A DNA stretch of 64,000 bases from an uncultured Verrucomicrobiota bacterium. GTDB lineage: Bacteria; Verrucomicrobiota; Verrucomicrobiia; Verrucomicrobiales; Verrucomicrobiaceae. The notes beneath the pieces were generated by a model. It was not told the origin of the DNA, made no database searches, and saw nothing but the letters and a program-made list of their open reading frames with translations. How positions within the stretch are numbered: the first letter of the stretch is position 1; each line of letters opens with the position of its first letter. The stretch spans positions 21,296 through 85,295 of the forward strand of contig CAILZI010000178.1 in assembly GCA_903838675.1 (NCBI GenBank), read 5' to 3'. A program made the translations under genes and the position numbers. This document shows positions 1 through 7,664 of the stretch, piece after piece.

Positions 1-275
1 TGCACGAACCGCCGACGGGCACGCGGCTCTCTGCTGCAGGCTCTCCAGTTGAAGGCAATTCGTGGTGGCGGGATGCCATCGAGGAGCATCAGCCTGAACT
101 CGTGGTCTGCGGTCATGATCACACCACGCCGATGGATCGCGGTGTGTGGCTGGATCAGATCGGTACGACGAACGTCATCAACGTCGGTCAGAACATGGAT
201 GGTCCACTGCATGTAACGCTGGTCGAGAGCTCTGGATCAGGGCGGCTGAAGTTTGAAAAACTCGTGATGGCTTGA
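1..275 (+). CDS. Metallophosphoesterase, C-terminal part (truncated by window edge)
   Basis: This is the 3' end of a gene cut by the left window edge. It is not in the ORF track because it has no start inside the window. The frame with codons starting at base 3 is open from the edge to the TGA at 273-275. It contains HEPP near the left end and VVCGHDHTTPMD in the middle. GHxH is the last metal-ligand motif of calcineurin-like metallophosphoesterases, and the following strand-rich stretch (TTNVINVGQN) fits the family C-terminus. It is therefore probably a dinuclear-metal phosphoesterase. Its substrate cannot be told. It converges on the next gene with 8 bp between stop codons. Confidence 0.75.
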   Translation, partial: HEPPTGTRLSAAGSPVEGNSWWRDAIEEHQPELVVCGHDHTTPMDRGVWLDQIGTTNVINVGQNMDGPLHVTLVESSGSGRLKFEKLVMA

Positions 276-283
276 TCCGCCAT

Positions 284-1390
284 TCACCCAAACCGCACGC
301 AGTACACCGGTGGCAGATCCGCGCTGAGTCGTTCCCATGAGTCTCCGCCGTTTTCGCTGATCCAGACGGAGCCGGTGGTGCTGCCGAAGGCGAGGGTGTT
401 GCCATCTCTGGTGACGTCGAGGCAGTGGCGATAGACCAGATGGTAGGCGTGCTCCTGTGGCAGGCCGTCGCGCAGCGGCTCAAAGGTCTGGCCGACGTTG
501 CGCGTGCGCATCACGCAGAGGGCACCGTCGCAGGCCACGCGGAATTCGTCCTTGATGCCCGGCACAAACCACGCGGTCTGCGGATCGTGCGGATGCATGG
601 CCACGGCAAAGCCGAAGTTGGAAGGGTTGGCGTTCAAGATCTCGCGCCAGTTCCTGCCGCCATCGGTGGAGTGAAAGATGCCGTTGTGGTGCTGCATCCA
701 GATCGTGTCCGGGTCCACTGCGCTCCAGGCGATGCGATGCGCATCCTGAATGCCGGGATCATAGACCTGCTCCGGCGGCACGTATTCCGCACGAATGCCC
801 GCGCCGATGTTGGTCCAGCTGGCGCCATTGTCGGTGGATTCCCACATGCCGCCGCAGGAGACGGCGATGAGCAGGCGGTGGCGGTTGCGTGGATCGACGA
901 GGATGGTGTGAATGCCCGGCCACTCCGCGCCGCCGCCCATCCATTTGGCACGTCCGGGATCATTCCACAGGCTTTCAACGAGATGCCATGAGGTTCCGCC
1001 ATCGAGTGAGTGAAATAAACCGCCCGGCAGCGTGCCGCACCAAAGTTCTCCTGCGGCTCCGCCAGCCTCCAGCGCCCAGACTTTTTTAACATCCCATGGG
1101 ATGGGCTGCTGGTTCACGAAATTGATCACCTCAGGTACATCCTCCGGCTTCGGCGGAAAAGCCGGGCAGGCGAGTTCTTTCCAGCTCGCGCCGGAATCCT
1201 TCGAAGCGTGAAACTTGGTGCCGAAATGTCCGTGCTCCACAGCGGCATAGAGCATTCCATCGCGCGCATCCGGCAGCAGCATGGGCACCTGCACGCCAAG
1301 AAAGGAATTGCGGGTGACGCGCCATCCAGCAGCGCTGCGTTCTGCTTCGATGAGCCCTTTGCGGGTGCCGAGGTAGAGTTTCGTGTTCAT
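284..1390 (-). CDS. Asp-box (BNR) repeat beta-propeller protein, sialidase-like fold
   Basis: The 368-residue protein is read from the ATG at 1388-1390 (MNTKLYLGTRKGLIEAER). The ORF track extends upstream into the neighbouring gene, which is not credible because a gene stops at 1395. It has at least three Asp-box motifs: STDNGASWTN, STDGGRNWRE and SENGGDSWER. These mark beta-propellers of the sialidase/VPS10/photosystem-stability-factor type. No signal peptide is visible, so it is probably cytoplasmic. A catalytic sialidase is not supported because I see no FRIP motif near the N-terminus. The gene follows a MoaD/ThiS-like gene by 4 bp, so the two are surely cotranscribed and may work together. 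Function unknown. Confidence 0.8.
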   Translation of the reverse strand: MNTKLYLGTRKGLIEAERSAAGWRVTRNSFLGVQVPMLLPDARDGMLYAAVEHGHFGTKFHASKDSGASWKELACPAFPPKPEDVPEVINFVNQQPIPWDVKKVWALEAGGAAGELWCGTLPGGLFHSLDGGTSWHLVESLWNDPGRAKWMGGGAEWPGIHTILVDPRNRHRLLIAVSCGGMWESTDNGASWTNIGAGIRAEYVPPEQVYDPGIQDAHRIAWSAVDPDTIWMQHHNGIFHSTDGGRNWREILNANPSNFGFAVAMHPHDPQTAWFVPGIKDEFRVACDGALCVMRTRNVGQTFEPLRDGLPQEHAYHLVYRHCLDVTRDGNTLAFGSTTGSVWISENGGDSWERLSADLPPVYCVRFG

Positions 1391-1394
1391 GATT

Positions 1395-1664
1395 TCATCC
1401 TCCCGAGAGTGCCTGCATGACAAAGATTTCTGAGTCTGTGCGCACGGCATCTGCCAGCCGCCGCCGGTCGGTGATGGCGGTGCCATCCACAAACACGACG
1501 ACATGCTGCCGCACAGCGCCCTGATCATCCAGCACATAGCTGCGCAGAACCGGATGCTGCGTGAACACGGCGTGCAAAGCTTCGTGCACCGTGGCTCCAT
1601 CCACCTGGCAGATGGGTGCTGCCGTCTGGCTTGCGAGATTGGCGGTAAAGTGAACCGTGGGCAT
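1395..1664 (-). CDS. MoaD/ThiS-family small sulfur-carrier-like protein
   Basis: An 89-residue protein starts at the ATG at 1662-1664 (MPTVHFTANL) and ends in ...VMQALSGG. The length, the beta-grasp pattern and the C-terminal Gly-Gly fit the MoaD/ThiS ubiquitin-like sulfur carriers, in which the terminal glycine is adenylated and thiocarboxylated by an E1-like enzyme. The central segment VVVFVDGTAI resembles the usual family strand before the charged helix. No MoaE, MoeB or ThiF partner lies nearby, so a molybdopterin or thiamin role is not indicated. It sits between an MFS transporter (11 bp upstream) and an Asp-box propeller (4 bp downstream), which suggests a dedicated but unidentified pathway. 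Confidence 0.75.
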   Translation of the reverse strand: MPTVHFTANLASQTAAPICQVDGATVHEALHAVFTQHPVLRSYVLDDQGAVRQHVVVFVDGTAITDRRRLADAVRTDSEIFVMQALSGG

Positions 1665-1675
1665 GGGCGCGTTTT

Positions 1676-2950
1676 TTATTCGGGCAAATCTTCTCCTTGC
1701 GTCTCCGGCAGACAAGTGAGGAAAATCAGGCCGAGCAGGAAAAATCCGCCAAGGCAGGTGATCGCCGTACGAAGGTCCAGGGTCGATTTCATCCAGGCGC
1801 TGAGCCAGATGAGCACGGGCGCAGCGAGCATGCGGCCCGTGTTGAAACAAAAGCCGGAACCCGTGGCGCGAAGGTGTGTGGGAAACAGCGCCGGGAAAAA
1901 CGCCGCGTAGCCCGCATGGATGCCCTGGGCAAAGAAGCCGAACACCGGCAGCAGCACGAGCAGGAGGGTGTAGCTGCCGACATAGGACGGGAGCCAGCAG
2001 ACGATGGGAGTCATTGCCAGTGCGGCGAGGTGCATGATGACAAAGGTCTTCTTGCAGCCCCAGCGGGAACTCAGCGGCCCAAACGCCAGCATGCCTGCAC
2101 CAGCGCCTGCCGTTTGAATGAAACCAAAAGCGATCTTCGATTTGCTGGCCCAGTCTGGATCGCCTGCTCGCTTGAGGAAATCAGCGGCGATGTCCTGACC
2201 TGCGACCACCACGCCCCAGAATGTGGCGAGTCCTACCATAGCCAGCAGCGCACCGAAGATGGCCCGTGTGCGCCAGCGTGGTGTGCCGAGAAGCTCGCCA
2301 AAACTCCCCATGCGTTTGGCTTTGGACTCACGCGCCTCCTTCCAAGTCTCGGGCTCCTTGATGCTGAGCCGCACCCAAAGAACGAGCAACGCCGGAACGA
2401 CTCCGAGCATGTAGGCCGTGCGCCATTGACTGCCGACCCACAAACCGGAGGCGGCGGCGAGCCAGAGGCCTGCGACACTGGTGGCGTGGAAGATGCCACC
2501 AGCGCGCTCGCGTGCTTCTTTTGGGAAGACTTCTGCCACGAGTGCCGCGCCAACGGCCCACTCACCTCCTACGCCCATGGCCACGAGGAAGCGTAGGGTG
2601 CCGACCTCCCAGATCTCACCGGCAAAGGCGGTGATGCCAGAGAATACGGAGTAAAACAAAATCGTCAGTGCCATCACTGGATTGCGCCCCCACTTGTCCG
2701 CCAGTGAGCTGAACAGCAGGCCGCCAAAAGTGCCGCCGAGCAGGAAGATGCCGAGGAAACGCTCGCCCCATATCTTCACCAGCGGATCGTCAGCCTTCAC
2801 ATGCAGCAAGTCTGGCAGCATGTCTGCACGAGTCAGATTGTAGATCTGTCCTTCAAACGCATCAAAAACCCAGCCAAGGGATGCGACGAGAAGCACCAGC
2901 CATTGGTAGCGGGTAACGTTGGTGTACCATTTGGGAGAAGCAGAAGACAT
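1676..2950 (-). CDS. MFS transporter (sugar/aromatic-acid proton symporter type)
   Basis: This 424-residue inner-membrane transporter has about twelve hydrophobic segments. The N-terminal region GWVFDAFEGQIYNL and the loop SLADKWGRNPVMA (MFS motif A between helices 2 and 3) are typical of MFS permeases of the metabolite:H+ symporter branch. The charged segment KEPETWKEARESKAKR before helix 7 is the usual central cytoplasmic loop. The start is at 2948-2950. It is the first gene of a minus-strand run with the MoaD-like and propeller genes. Substrate unknown; the neighbours do not identify it. Confidence 0.85.
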   Translation of the reverse strand: MSSASPKWYTNVTRYQWLVLLVASLGWVFDAFEGQIYNLTRADMLPDLLHVKADDPLVKIWGERFLGIFLLGGTFGGLLFSSLADKWGRNPVMALTILFYSVFSGITAFAGEIWEVGTLRFLVAMGVGGEWAVGAALVAEVFPKEARERAGGIFHATSVAGLWLAAASGLWVGSQWRTAYMLGVVPALLVLWVRLSIKEPETWKEARESKAKRMGSFGELLGTPRWRTRAIFGALLAMVGLATFWGVVVAGQDIAADFLKRAGDPDWASKSKIAFGFIQTAGAGAGMLAFGPLSSRWGCKKTFVIMHLAALAMTPIVCWLPSYVGSYTLLLVLLPVFGFFAQGIHAGYAAFFPALFPTHLRATGSGFCFNTGRMLAAPVLIWLSAWMKSTLDLRTAITCLGGFFLLGLIFLTCLPETQGEDLPE

Positions 2951-3012
2951 GGTTGGGAATGAGTAAATCGGAATGCTGAAGAAATGTAGAAACAGGAATC
3001 AGGAAAAGCGTT

Positions 3013-3342
3013 ATGGGAACGTACCCGGCCATGAATATTGAACCCTCAACCTGCCAGAGCTGTGGAGCGTGCTGTGCGCAGTACCGCGTCTCCTTTTACT
3101 GGCAGGAGGCGGTGCAGCGTGGTCTGGATGAAAGCATGCTGGTGCAGGTGAGTCCGTGGCAGGTTTGTTTTCGTGGCACGGAGCAGCAGCCGGTGCGCTG
3201 CGCGAATCTCGTGGGTGAGGTGGGATCGTGTGTTTCATGTCGCATCTACGAGCAACGTACGACGCCGTGCCGGAGTGTTGAGATTGGCGATGACAAGTGC
3301 CTGCAAGCCCGGGCTGCGAGTGGATTGGGTGCATTGGCATGA
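3013..3342 (+). CDS. YkgJ-type cysteine-cluster protein (metal/Fe-S binding)
   Basis: A 109-residue protein with eight cysteines. The N-terminal CQSCGACC is the signature of the YkgJ/CxxCxxCC family, and later cysteines lie in VSCRIYEQRTTPCRSVEIGD, matching the family C-terminal half (CRIYE..P..CR). Family members are thought to bind zinc or an iron-sulfur cluster; the biochemical role is generally unknown. The start at 3013 is preceded by AGGAAAA at a good distance; an internal ATG at 3031 is a less likely alternative. It is a single plus-strand gene between minus-strand genes and is convergent with the dehydrogenase. Confidence 0.85.
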   Translation: MGTYPAMNIEPSTCQSCGACCAQYRVSFYWQEAVQRGLDESMLVQVSPWQVCFRGTEQQPVRCANLVGEVGSCVSCRIYEQRTTPCRSVEIGDDKCLQARAASGLGALA

Positions 3343-3351
3343 GAGACGATC

Positions 3352-4623
3352 TCACACGGGCATCGTCGTCCCGGGAATGGCCACAGGATACCAGCCATCT
3401 GCATCGGGCTTCACCGGCGGCTCCGTCGCCCAGGTGATGTTGTCGGGGACGAGGGCTTCCTGCGAATTCATCGCCTGCTCCCAGGTGATGACCTGGCCGG
3501 TGTAGCTGGCCATGCGGCCCATGACGCCCATCATGGTGCTGTGCGCGGCATAGTCGGCATCGTTGCGGACTTTGCAGGTGCGGATGTTTTCGAACAGACC
3601 ATCGTGTTCGAGCTGGTAGGGATCTTCTTTGTTGCGCAAACGTTTGCCGCCTGGCGGCTGGCCGTTGATGAGGAACTTGCCGCCATTGGCCAGATCCGCC
3701 GCGCCCTTGGTGCCGTGGAAGTGTTCGCTCACGTCCCGTGCGCACTTGCCGCCGATCTGGCAGCACTGGCTGAGGATGCGCATGCCACTGGCGTATTCAA
3801 ACTCCACGGTGTGGTGGTCAAAGATGGTGCCGTTCTCTTTTCCGCGGCGTACTTGCCTGCCGCCCTGGCCCACGGCTTTGATGGGCATGACGCCTTTCAT
3901 CACCCAATTTGCCACGTCGAGATTGTGGCAGTGCTGCTCCAGAATGTGGTCCCCGCTCATCCAGGTGAAGAAGTACCAGTTGCGGATCTGGTAGTGCATT
4001 TCGCTTTCATCCGGCTGGCGTGGAAATCCGGGGCGCGAGGTGCCGTTCCAATAGACGCGGCCAAAGACAAGATCGCCAATCTCGCTGGCATGGATGCGGT
4101 CGATCATGTCGATGTAGCTCGGCTGGTAGCGGCGCTGAAAACCGACGCAAACATTGAGATTTTTCTTTTTCGCCTCCTCGGACGCGGTCAGCACGCGGCG
4201 CACACCGGCTGCATCCACTGCCACCGGTTTTTCCATGAACACATGTTTTCCGGCCTTGATCGCCTGCTCAAAGAGAAAGGGACGTGGGCCTGGGGGCGTG
4301 GTGATGAGGACCACATCCGCCAGTGCAAAGGCCTTCGTATAATCTTCAAAATTCGTGAATACCTGATCTGGCGGCACCTCCACCTGGCCCTCGTGCTTCG
4401 CCTTGAGTATGTCCAAGGCAGCCTGCGCCTTGCCCTCCAGGGGATCGACCACGGCGACGAGCTTGATGGTGGAGCCCGCGGAGAGCGCCTGATTGCAGGC
4501 CCCTGTGCCGCGTCCTCCGCAGCCGATCAGGGCGATCTTGATGTCGTTGTCTTTTGGTGCCGCAAACGCATGCGTGGCGGCAGTCATGGCAGTGGTGGCG
4601 AGGAAGGTGCGGCGGGAGGTCAT
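3352..4623 (-). CDS. Exported Gfo/Idh/MocA-family NAD(P)-dependent dehydrogenase
   Basis: A 423-residue oxidoreductase. The N-terminus MTSRRTFLATTAMTAATHAFA is a Tat-like signal with paired arginines and SRRTFL. It is followed by KIALIGCGGRGTG, a Rossmann dinucleotide-binding loop, and by HVFMEKPVAVD, the EKP motif that carries the conserved catalytic lysine of this family. The C-terminal half (HILEQHCHNLDVANWVMKG) carries the histidines usual at the substrate site. Such signal-bearing Gfo/Idh proteins are abundant in Verrucomicrobiota and Planctomycetota and are assumed to oxidise or epimerise sugars or cyclitols. No adjacent gene gives the substrate. Confidence 0.9.
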   Translation of the reverse strand: MTSRRTFLATTAMTAATHAFAAPKDNDIKIALIGCGGRGTGACNQALSAGSTIKLVAVVDPLEGKAQAALDILKAKHEGQVEVPPDQVFTNFEDYTKAFALADVVLITTPPGPRPFLFEQAIKAGKHVFMEKPVAVDAAGVRRVLTASEEAKKKNLNVCVGFQRRYQPSYIDMIDRIHASEIGDLVFGRVYWNGTSRPGFPRQPDESEMHYQIRNWYFFTWMSGDHILEQHCHNLDVANWVMKGVMPIKAVGQGGRQVRRGKENGTIFDHHTVEFEYASGMRILSQCCQIGGKCARDVSEHFHGTKGAADLANGGKFLINGQPPGGKRLRNKEDPYQLEHDGLFENIRTCKVRNDADYAAHSTMMGVMGRMASYTGQVITWEQAMNSQEALVPDNITWATEPPVKPDADGWYPVAIPGTTMPV

Positions 4624-4723
4624 GGTGGTTGGTTGGACGCACTTGAGAACCGCGCAGGAGCAGGCGACCTTTCATTGGTTCGCAGCTCCTGCCCGCATCA
4701 CTTTGGGAAGCCTGCGGCACTGC

Positions 4724-5104
4724 TTAGCGCAGCAGCCCGGCCCAGGCCTTGCGCTCCGACCAGAGCAGGAACAGCGATAGCACCGAGATGCCGATGAGCA
4801 TGGGCTGGAAGATGCCATCACCTGCCACGAAGTGATGAAAGGCGAGAATGTTCACGATGATGGGACCTAGACAGAGCAGGCCGAGATTCCGCGTCTTGGG
4901 GACCAGGAGGAAGAGGCCGCCGAGAAGCTCGACCACTTTCACAAACTTCATGTAACCCGTGGGGCCGAAAGCTGTCATAAAGTGGGATATGGGTGTGTCC
5001 TTGGGAAGCTCTGGCATGGGCGCGAGGTTGAACAGGACGGTGATGGCGGACATCACAAACAGAAGACCGAGCAGGATAGAGGCGAGGAGTGGGGCATATT
5101 TCAT
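4724..5104 (-). CDS. DoxX-family small membrane protein
   Basis: A 126-residue protein with about four predicted transmembrane segments, starting MKYAPLLASILLGLLFVMSAI. The pattern PTGYMKFVKVVELLGGLFLLVPKTRNLGLL matches the DoxX/DoxX-like family, where the ELLGG segment in the third helix is conserved. These proteins sit in the inner membrane; some have been linked to redox or thiol stress, but the function of this branch is unknown. It is the last gene of the TetR-led minus-strand run, 48 bp after an AHSA1 gene. Confidence 0.85.
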   Translation of the reverse strand: MKYAPLLASILLGLLFVMSAITVLFNLAPMPELPKDTPISHFMTAFGPTGYMKFVKVVELLGGLFLLVPKTRNLGLLCLGPIIVNILAFHHFVAGDGIFQPMLIGISVLSLFLLWSERKAWAGLLR

Positions 5105-5152
5105 ATGAGCGGTACGGGAAGAATGAGGACTGACAATAAAATTGAGGCGGGC

Positions 5153-5569
5153 TTAGCCAAGGAAGGTGGCGAGGCGGTCGAAGTTCTCTTCGTTGGCCGG
5201 GATGCAGATGGATTTGAATCGTTCGCAGATTTCGGCGCTGGGAAACCCCATGCACCACGTCATGCGCGTGCCGACTTCAGCGTCGGCCAGCGTGATGGTC
5301 ATGCGAAAGCTGGGCGCGGTGTGATCATAGACGATGAGCTCGTTCTTCACGATCTCTGCAAAGACGCTTTGATTCGCGTAATCCTTCCCATCTGGGCCGT
5401 GCATGGTGAATTTCCAGTCGCCGCCGGGGCGGAAGTGGAACTCTTCAAATGTGTTCGTGAATCCCTTCGGTCCCCACCACAGCTCGAGCTGGCGGGGATC
5501 ACTGAAAGCAGTGAACAACCGCTCCCGGGTAACCGGGAAAACGCGGGTGCTGATGATTTCCGAGTTCAT
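5153..5569 (-). CDS. SRPBCC (AHSA1-like) START-fold protein
   Basis: A 138-residue protein of the AHSA1/SRPBCC helix-grip superfamily. The N-terminus (TRVFPVTRERLFTAFSDPRQLELWWGPKGF) and FHFRPGGDWKFTMHGPDG are hallmark AHSA1 segments, which form a hydrophobic ligand pocket. No catalytic residues can be assigned; the ligand is unknown. Its ATG overlaps the stop of the upstream VOC gene in an ATGA, so translation is probably coupled. It is one of three SRPBCC proteins in this operon. Confidence 0.88.
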   Translation of the reverse strand: MNSEIISTRVFPVTRERLFTAFSDPRQLELWWGPKGFTNTFEEFHFRPGGDWKFTMHGPDGKDYANQSVFAEIVKNELIVYDHTAPSFRMTITLADAEVGTRMTWCMGFPSAEICERFKSICIPANEENFDRLATFLG

Positions 5570-5997
5570 GCCTGTGGCCCTACGGTGATCATCCAGCCCA
5601 TGCCAAACTTGTCCTGCAACATGCCGAAGCGCGGGGACCAGAAGGTTTTGGCCAGTGGCATGGTGACTTCTCCTCCAACAGCGAGGGCGTTGAAGGCAAG
5701 ATCAGTTTCAGCTTCCGTCGCCAAAGCGAGGGACAATGAGAAGCCGCGGAAGCCCTTGCTCTCTTCTCCGCCGCAGCCATCGGAGGCCATGAGGACGGTG
5801 CTGCCGATCTTGAAACTGGCATGCATGACTTTGCTTTCATAGCCTGCGGGCAGCATGCTTGGAGGCATGGGATCCGGGCTGTCGCTGTAGCGCATGAGCA
5901 TCTGCACCTCGGCACCGATGGCGCTTTTGTAAAAGTCGAGGGCTTCTTCACAGTGGCCGCCGAAGAAGAGGTAAGGTTGGATGTAGGATTGGGACAT
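5566..5997 (-). CDS. VOC-family (PhnB/glyoxalase-like) protein
   Basis: A 143-residue protein of the vicinal-oxygen-chelate superfamily. YIQPYLFFGGHCEEALDFYKSAIGAEV is the family opening, and the C-terminal FWSPRFGMLQDKFGMGWMITV matches the PhnB/3-demethylubiquinone-like branch, where 'D.FG..W' is conserved. These fold from paired beta-alpha-beta-beta-beta units; many bind a metal or resistance ligand, but the activity here is not evident. It overlaps the following AHSA1 gene by 4 bp. Confidence 0.88.
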   Translation of the reverse strand: MSQSYIQPYLFFGGHCEEALDFYKSAIGAEVQMLMRYSDSPDPMPPSMLPAGYESKVMHASFKIGSTVLMASDGCGGEESKGFRGFSLSLALATEAETDLAFNALAVGGEVTMPLAKTFWSPRFGMLQDKFGMGWMITVGPQA

Positions 5998-6082
5998 GGG
6001 GTGTTGTGAGTTGAGGTTTGCGGGTGTTGCGGATTGATATAATGTCGAACAATAAGCTGTATAATTCTGTGAATAGTGCGAG

Positions 6083-6571
6083 CTACTTGTCGCCCATCAA
6101 TTCCACGAGTTGATCGAAAGCCTTTCCCCAGCCTGCGATAAAGCCCATGGCGGCGTGTTTTTCGCAGGCTTCTTTGGTCCAGTGGCGAGCGCGGGCGGTG
6201 TAGCGGGTTTTGCCAGTGGGCAGGGTTTCCCACGTGAGTTCGGCGGTGAAGAAGTGATTCGGATTGGGCTCCCAGTTCGGGAGGTAGGCGTCGGTGAAGA
6301 CGAGCTTTTCATTTGGCACGATTTCAAGGTAGACGCCCACATTGGGAAACTCCTGGCCTTCGGGGCTGCGCATGGTGGTTTTGCAGGTGCCGCCGGGGCG
6401 TAGGTCGATCTCGCAAGTCGTGGTGGCCCAGGGCTTGGGTGTAAACCATTGGACGACGAGATCGGGCTGCGTACAGCCAGCGTAGAGTTTGGCAGCGGGG
6501 ACGTCAGTTTCACGCACGAGAACGAGTTCGCGTTCGGAAAGCGGGGATTCGATGGGGACGGGCAGGGGCAT
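6083..6571 (-). CDS. SRPBCC (AHSA1-like) START-fold protein
   Basis: A 162-residue AHSA1-type protein. Recognisable segments are LVLVRETDVPAAKLYAGCTQPDLVVQWFTPKPW and IDLRPGGTCKTTMRSPEGQ; the C-terminal helix (EKHAAMGFIAGWGKAFDQLVELM) closes the START-like pocket. It is similar in architecture to the other AHSA1 gene of the operon but clearly divergent in sequence, so it is an old paralogue rather than a recent copy. It lies 12 bp after the GyrI-like gene. Confidence 0.87.
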   Translation of the reverse strand: MPLPVPIESPLSERELVLVRETDVPAAKLYAGCTQPDLVVQWFTPKPWATTTCEIDLRPGGTCKTTMRSPEGQEFPNVGVYLEIVPNEKLVFTDAYLPNWEPNPNHFFTAELTWETLPTGKTRYTARARHWTKEACEKHAAMGFIAGWGKAFDQLVELMGDK

Positions 6572-6583
6572 GTTGAAGATGAA

Positions 6584-7045
6584 TTAAAGGATGGGATGAT
6601 TCAGTTCAGTTTGGTAATCGTTGGGATTAGGCGTCGTGGATGGATCTGTCAGATAGCGTTCCCAGAGATTGGGAGCACGGGTGAGGCCCTGCGCTTCGAT
6701 TACGTCGATGAAGTCGCCCCAGGAATCACCAAGGCCTTCATAGGGACCGGTGTAAACGGTGCGTGCGACCTTGGCGGCGGGCAGTTCGCTCTGCTTCACA
6801 CGATCTGTGGGAGTCACGGTGCCAGAGACCGGCACTCCGACTTCGAAATTGAAGATGCCAGGTGTCATGCCAAAGTGATGAGCAAACACCGGCCCGATGG
6901 GGCCGATGCCCTGCTCTGAGGCGGCGGATATCGTCTCCATGATGGCAGGACCCATCACTTCCTGAATTTTGTCACGTACCACGGTGATGTGAATCACTGC
7001 AGCAGGCTGGGCCTCGGTTTGAACAACGGTGAGTGGAGCGAGCAT
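6584..7045 (-). CDS. GyrI-like small-molecule-binding (AraC effector-binding) domain protein
   Basis: A 153-residue stand-alone GyrI-like domain without a DNA-binding part. Seen: AAVIHITVVRDKIQEVMGPAIMETISAASEQGI, GPVFAHHFG, FNFEVGVPV, and AKVARTVYTGPYEGLGDSWGDFIDVIEAQGL. The last segment is the family's 'G.Y..L...w..l..wl...g' signature. Such domains bind hydrophobic or cationic small molecules, and some hydrolyse them. In this operon it stands beside START-fold proteins under a TetR regulator, which fits ligand binding or detoxification by inference only. Confidence 0.85.
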   Translation of the reverse strand: MLAPLTVVQTEAQPAAVIHITVVRDKIQEVMGPAIMETISAASEQGIGPIGPVFAHHFGMTPGIFNFEVGVPVSGTVTPTDRVKQSELPAAKVARTVYTGPYEGLGDSWGDFIDVIEAQGLTRAPNLWERYLTDPSTTPNPNDYQTELNHPIL

Positions 7046-7066
7046 GGAGTGCGCTGGGATGAAAGT

Positions 7067-7633
7067 TCAGGCCTTCGGCTCGGCTTCGGCGATCTTTTTC
7101 AAATTAGCCAACCCTTCGAGGAACTGGTCGCCGCACATCTTTTCGCAGTCCATGAACAGGCCCATGATCTTGCCGATGAATGGCTTCTTGCTCTGCATGG
7201 CCCAGGTGATCTTGGTGCCGGTGCCTTCCGGAGTGAAGGTGAACTGAACATCGCTCGTGCCGGCAAACGGACGCACAAACTCCAGCTTCATGCCGACCTT
7301 CTCATTGGGCTTGCTCTCGATGAGCTTGGTGCTGCCTTCACCTACTTCATTGTTCCCGTTCCAGCGATACAGGGCACCCACGCCTTCGGGAGGGCCTTCG
7401 AGTGTCTTCTTCATTTTGGGATCCAGCTTGGACCACGGCGACCATGCGTCCCATTGGCGGAAGTCGTTCACGATTTTGAAGACAGTCGCGGGCGGAGCCG
7501 TGGTGGTGGCGGACCGTGTGATTTTCATGTCGTCAGACTGGAACGAAGCGATGACGAGGATGATGACGATGACGGCGAGGAGGCCGAGGAGGCCGAGGAG
7601 GCCGAGGAGGCCGAGGAGCAGTTTCTTGATCAT
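7067..7633 (-). CDS. Membrane-anchored SRPBCC (polyketide cyclase/dehydrase-type) protein
   Basis: A 188-residue protein read from the ATG at 7631-7633 (MIKKLLLGLLG). The track ORF starts further upstream inside the TetR gene, which is not needed. Residues 1-32 form one transmembrane helix of repeated Leu-Leu-Gly triplets and valine/isoleucine. The rest is a START-like domain: SATTTAPPATVFKIVNDFRQWDAWSPWSKLDP and a C-terminal helix CEKMCGDQFLEGLANLKKIAE. The helix is encoded by a 9-bp tandem repeat. It lies 31 bp after the TetR gene and is the first structural gene of the operon. Confidence 0.87.
   Translation of the reverse strand: MIKKLLLGLLGLLGLLGLLAVIVIILVIASFQSDDMKITRSATTTAPPATVFKIVNDFRQWDAWSPWSKLDPKMKKTLEGPPEGVGALYRWNGNNEVGEGSTKLIESKPNEKVGMKLEFVRPFAGTSDVQFTFTPEGTGTKITWAMQSKKPFIGKIMGLFMDCEKMCGDQFLEGLANLKKIAEAEPKA
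7577..7618. repeat. 9-bp tandem repeat inside the coding sequence (Leu-Leu-Gly)
   Basis: Four contiguous exact copies of gaggaggcc (7577-7612) plus a partial fifth copy. On the minus strand each copy encodes Gly-Leu-Leu. The repeat lies in the transmembrane helix of the SRPBCC protein. Copy changes would keep the frame but change the helix length by three residues. Confidence 0.9.
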
Positions 7634-7664
7634 AGGTGCGCGTTGTGTGTTTGGGTTGAGAAAA

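Noticed and set aside
3541-4797. 418-residue plus-strand ORF opposite the Gfo/Idh gene at 3352
   Set aside because: Antisense shadow; no motif and incompatible with the minus-strand dehydrogenase.
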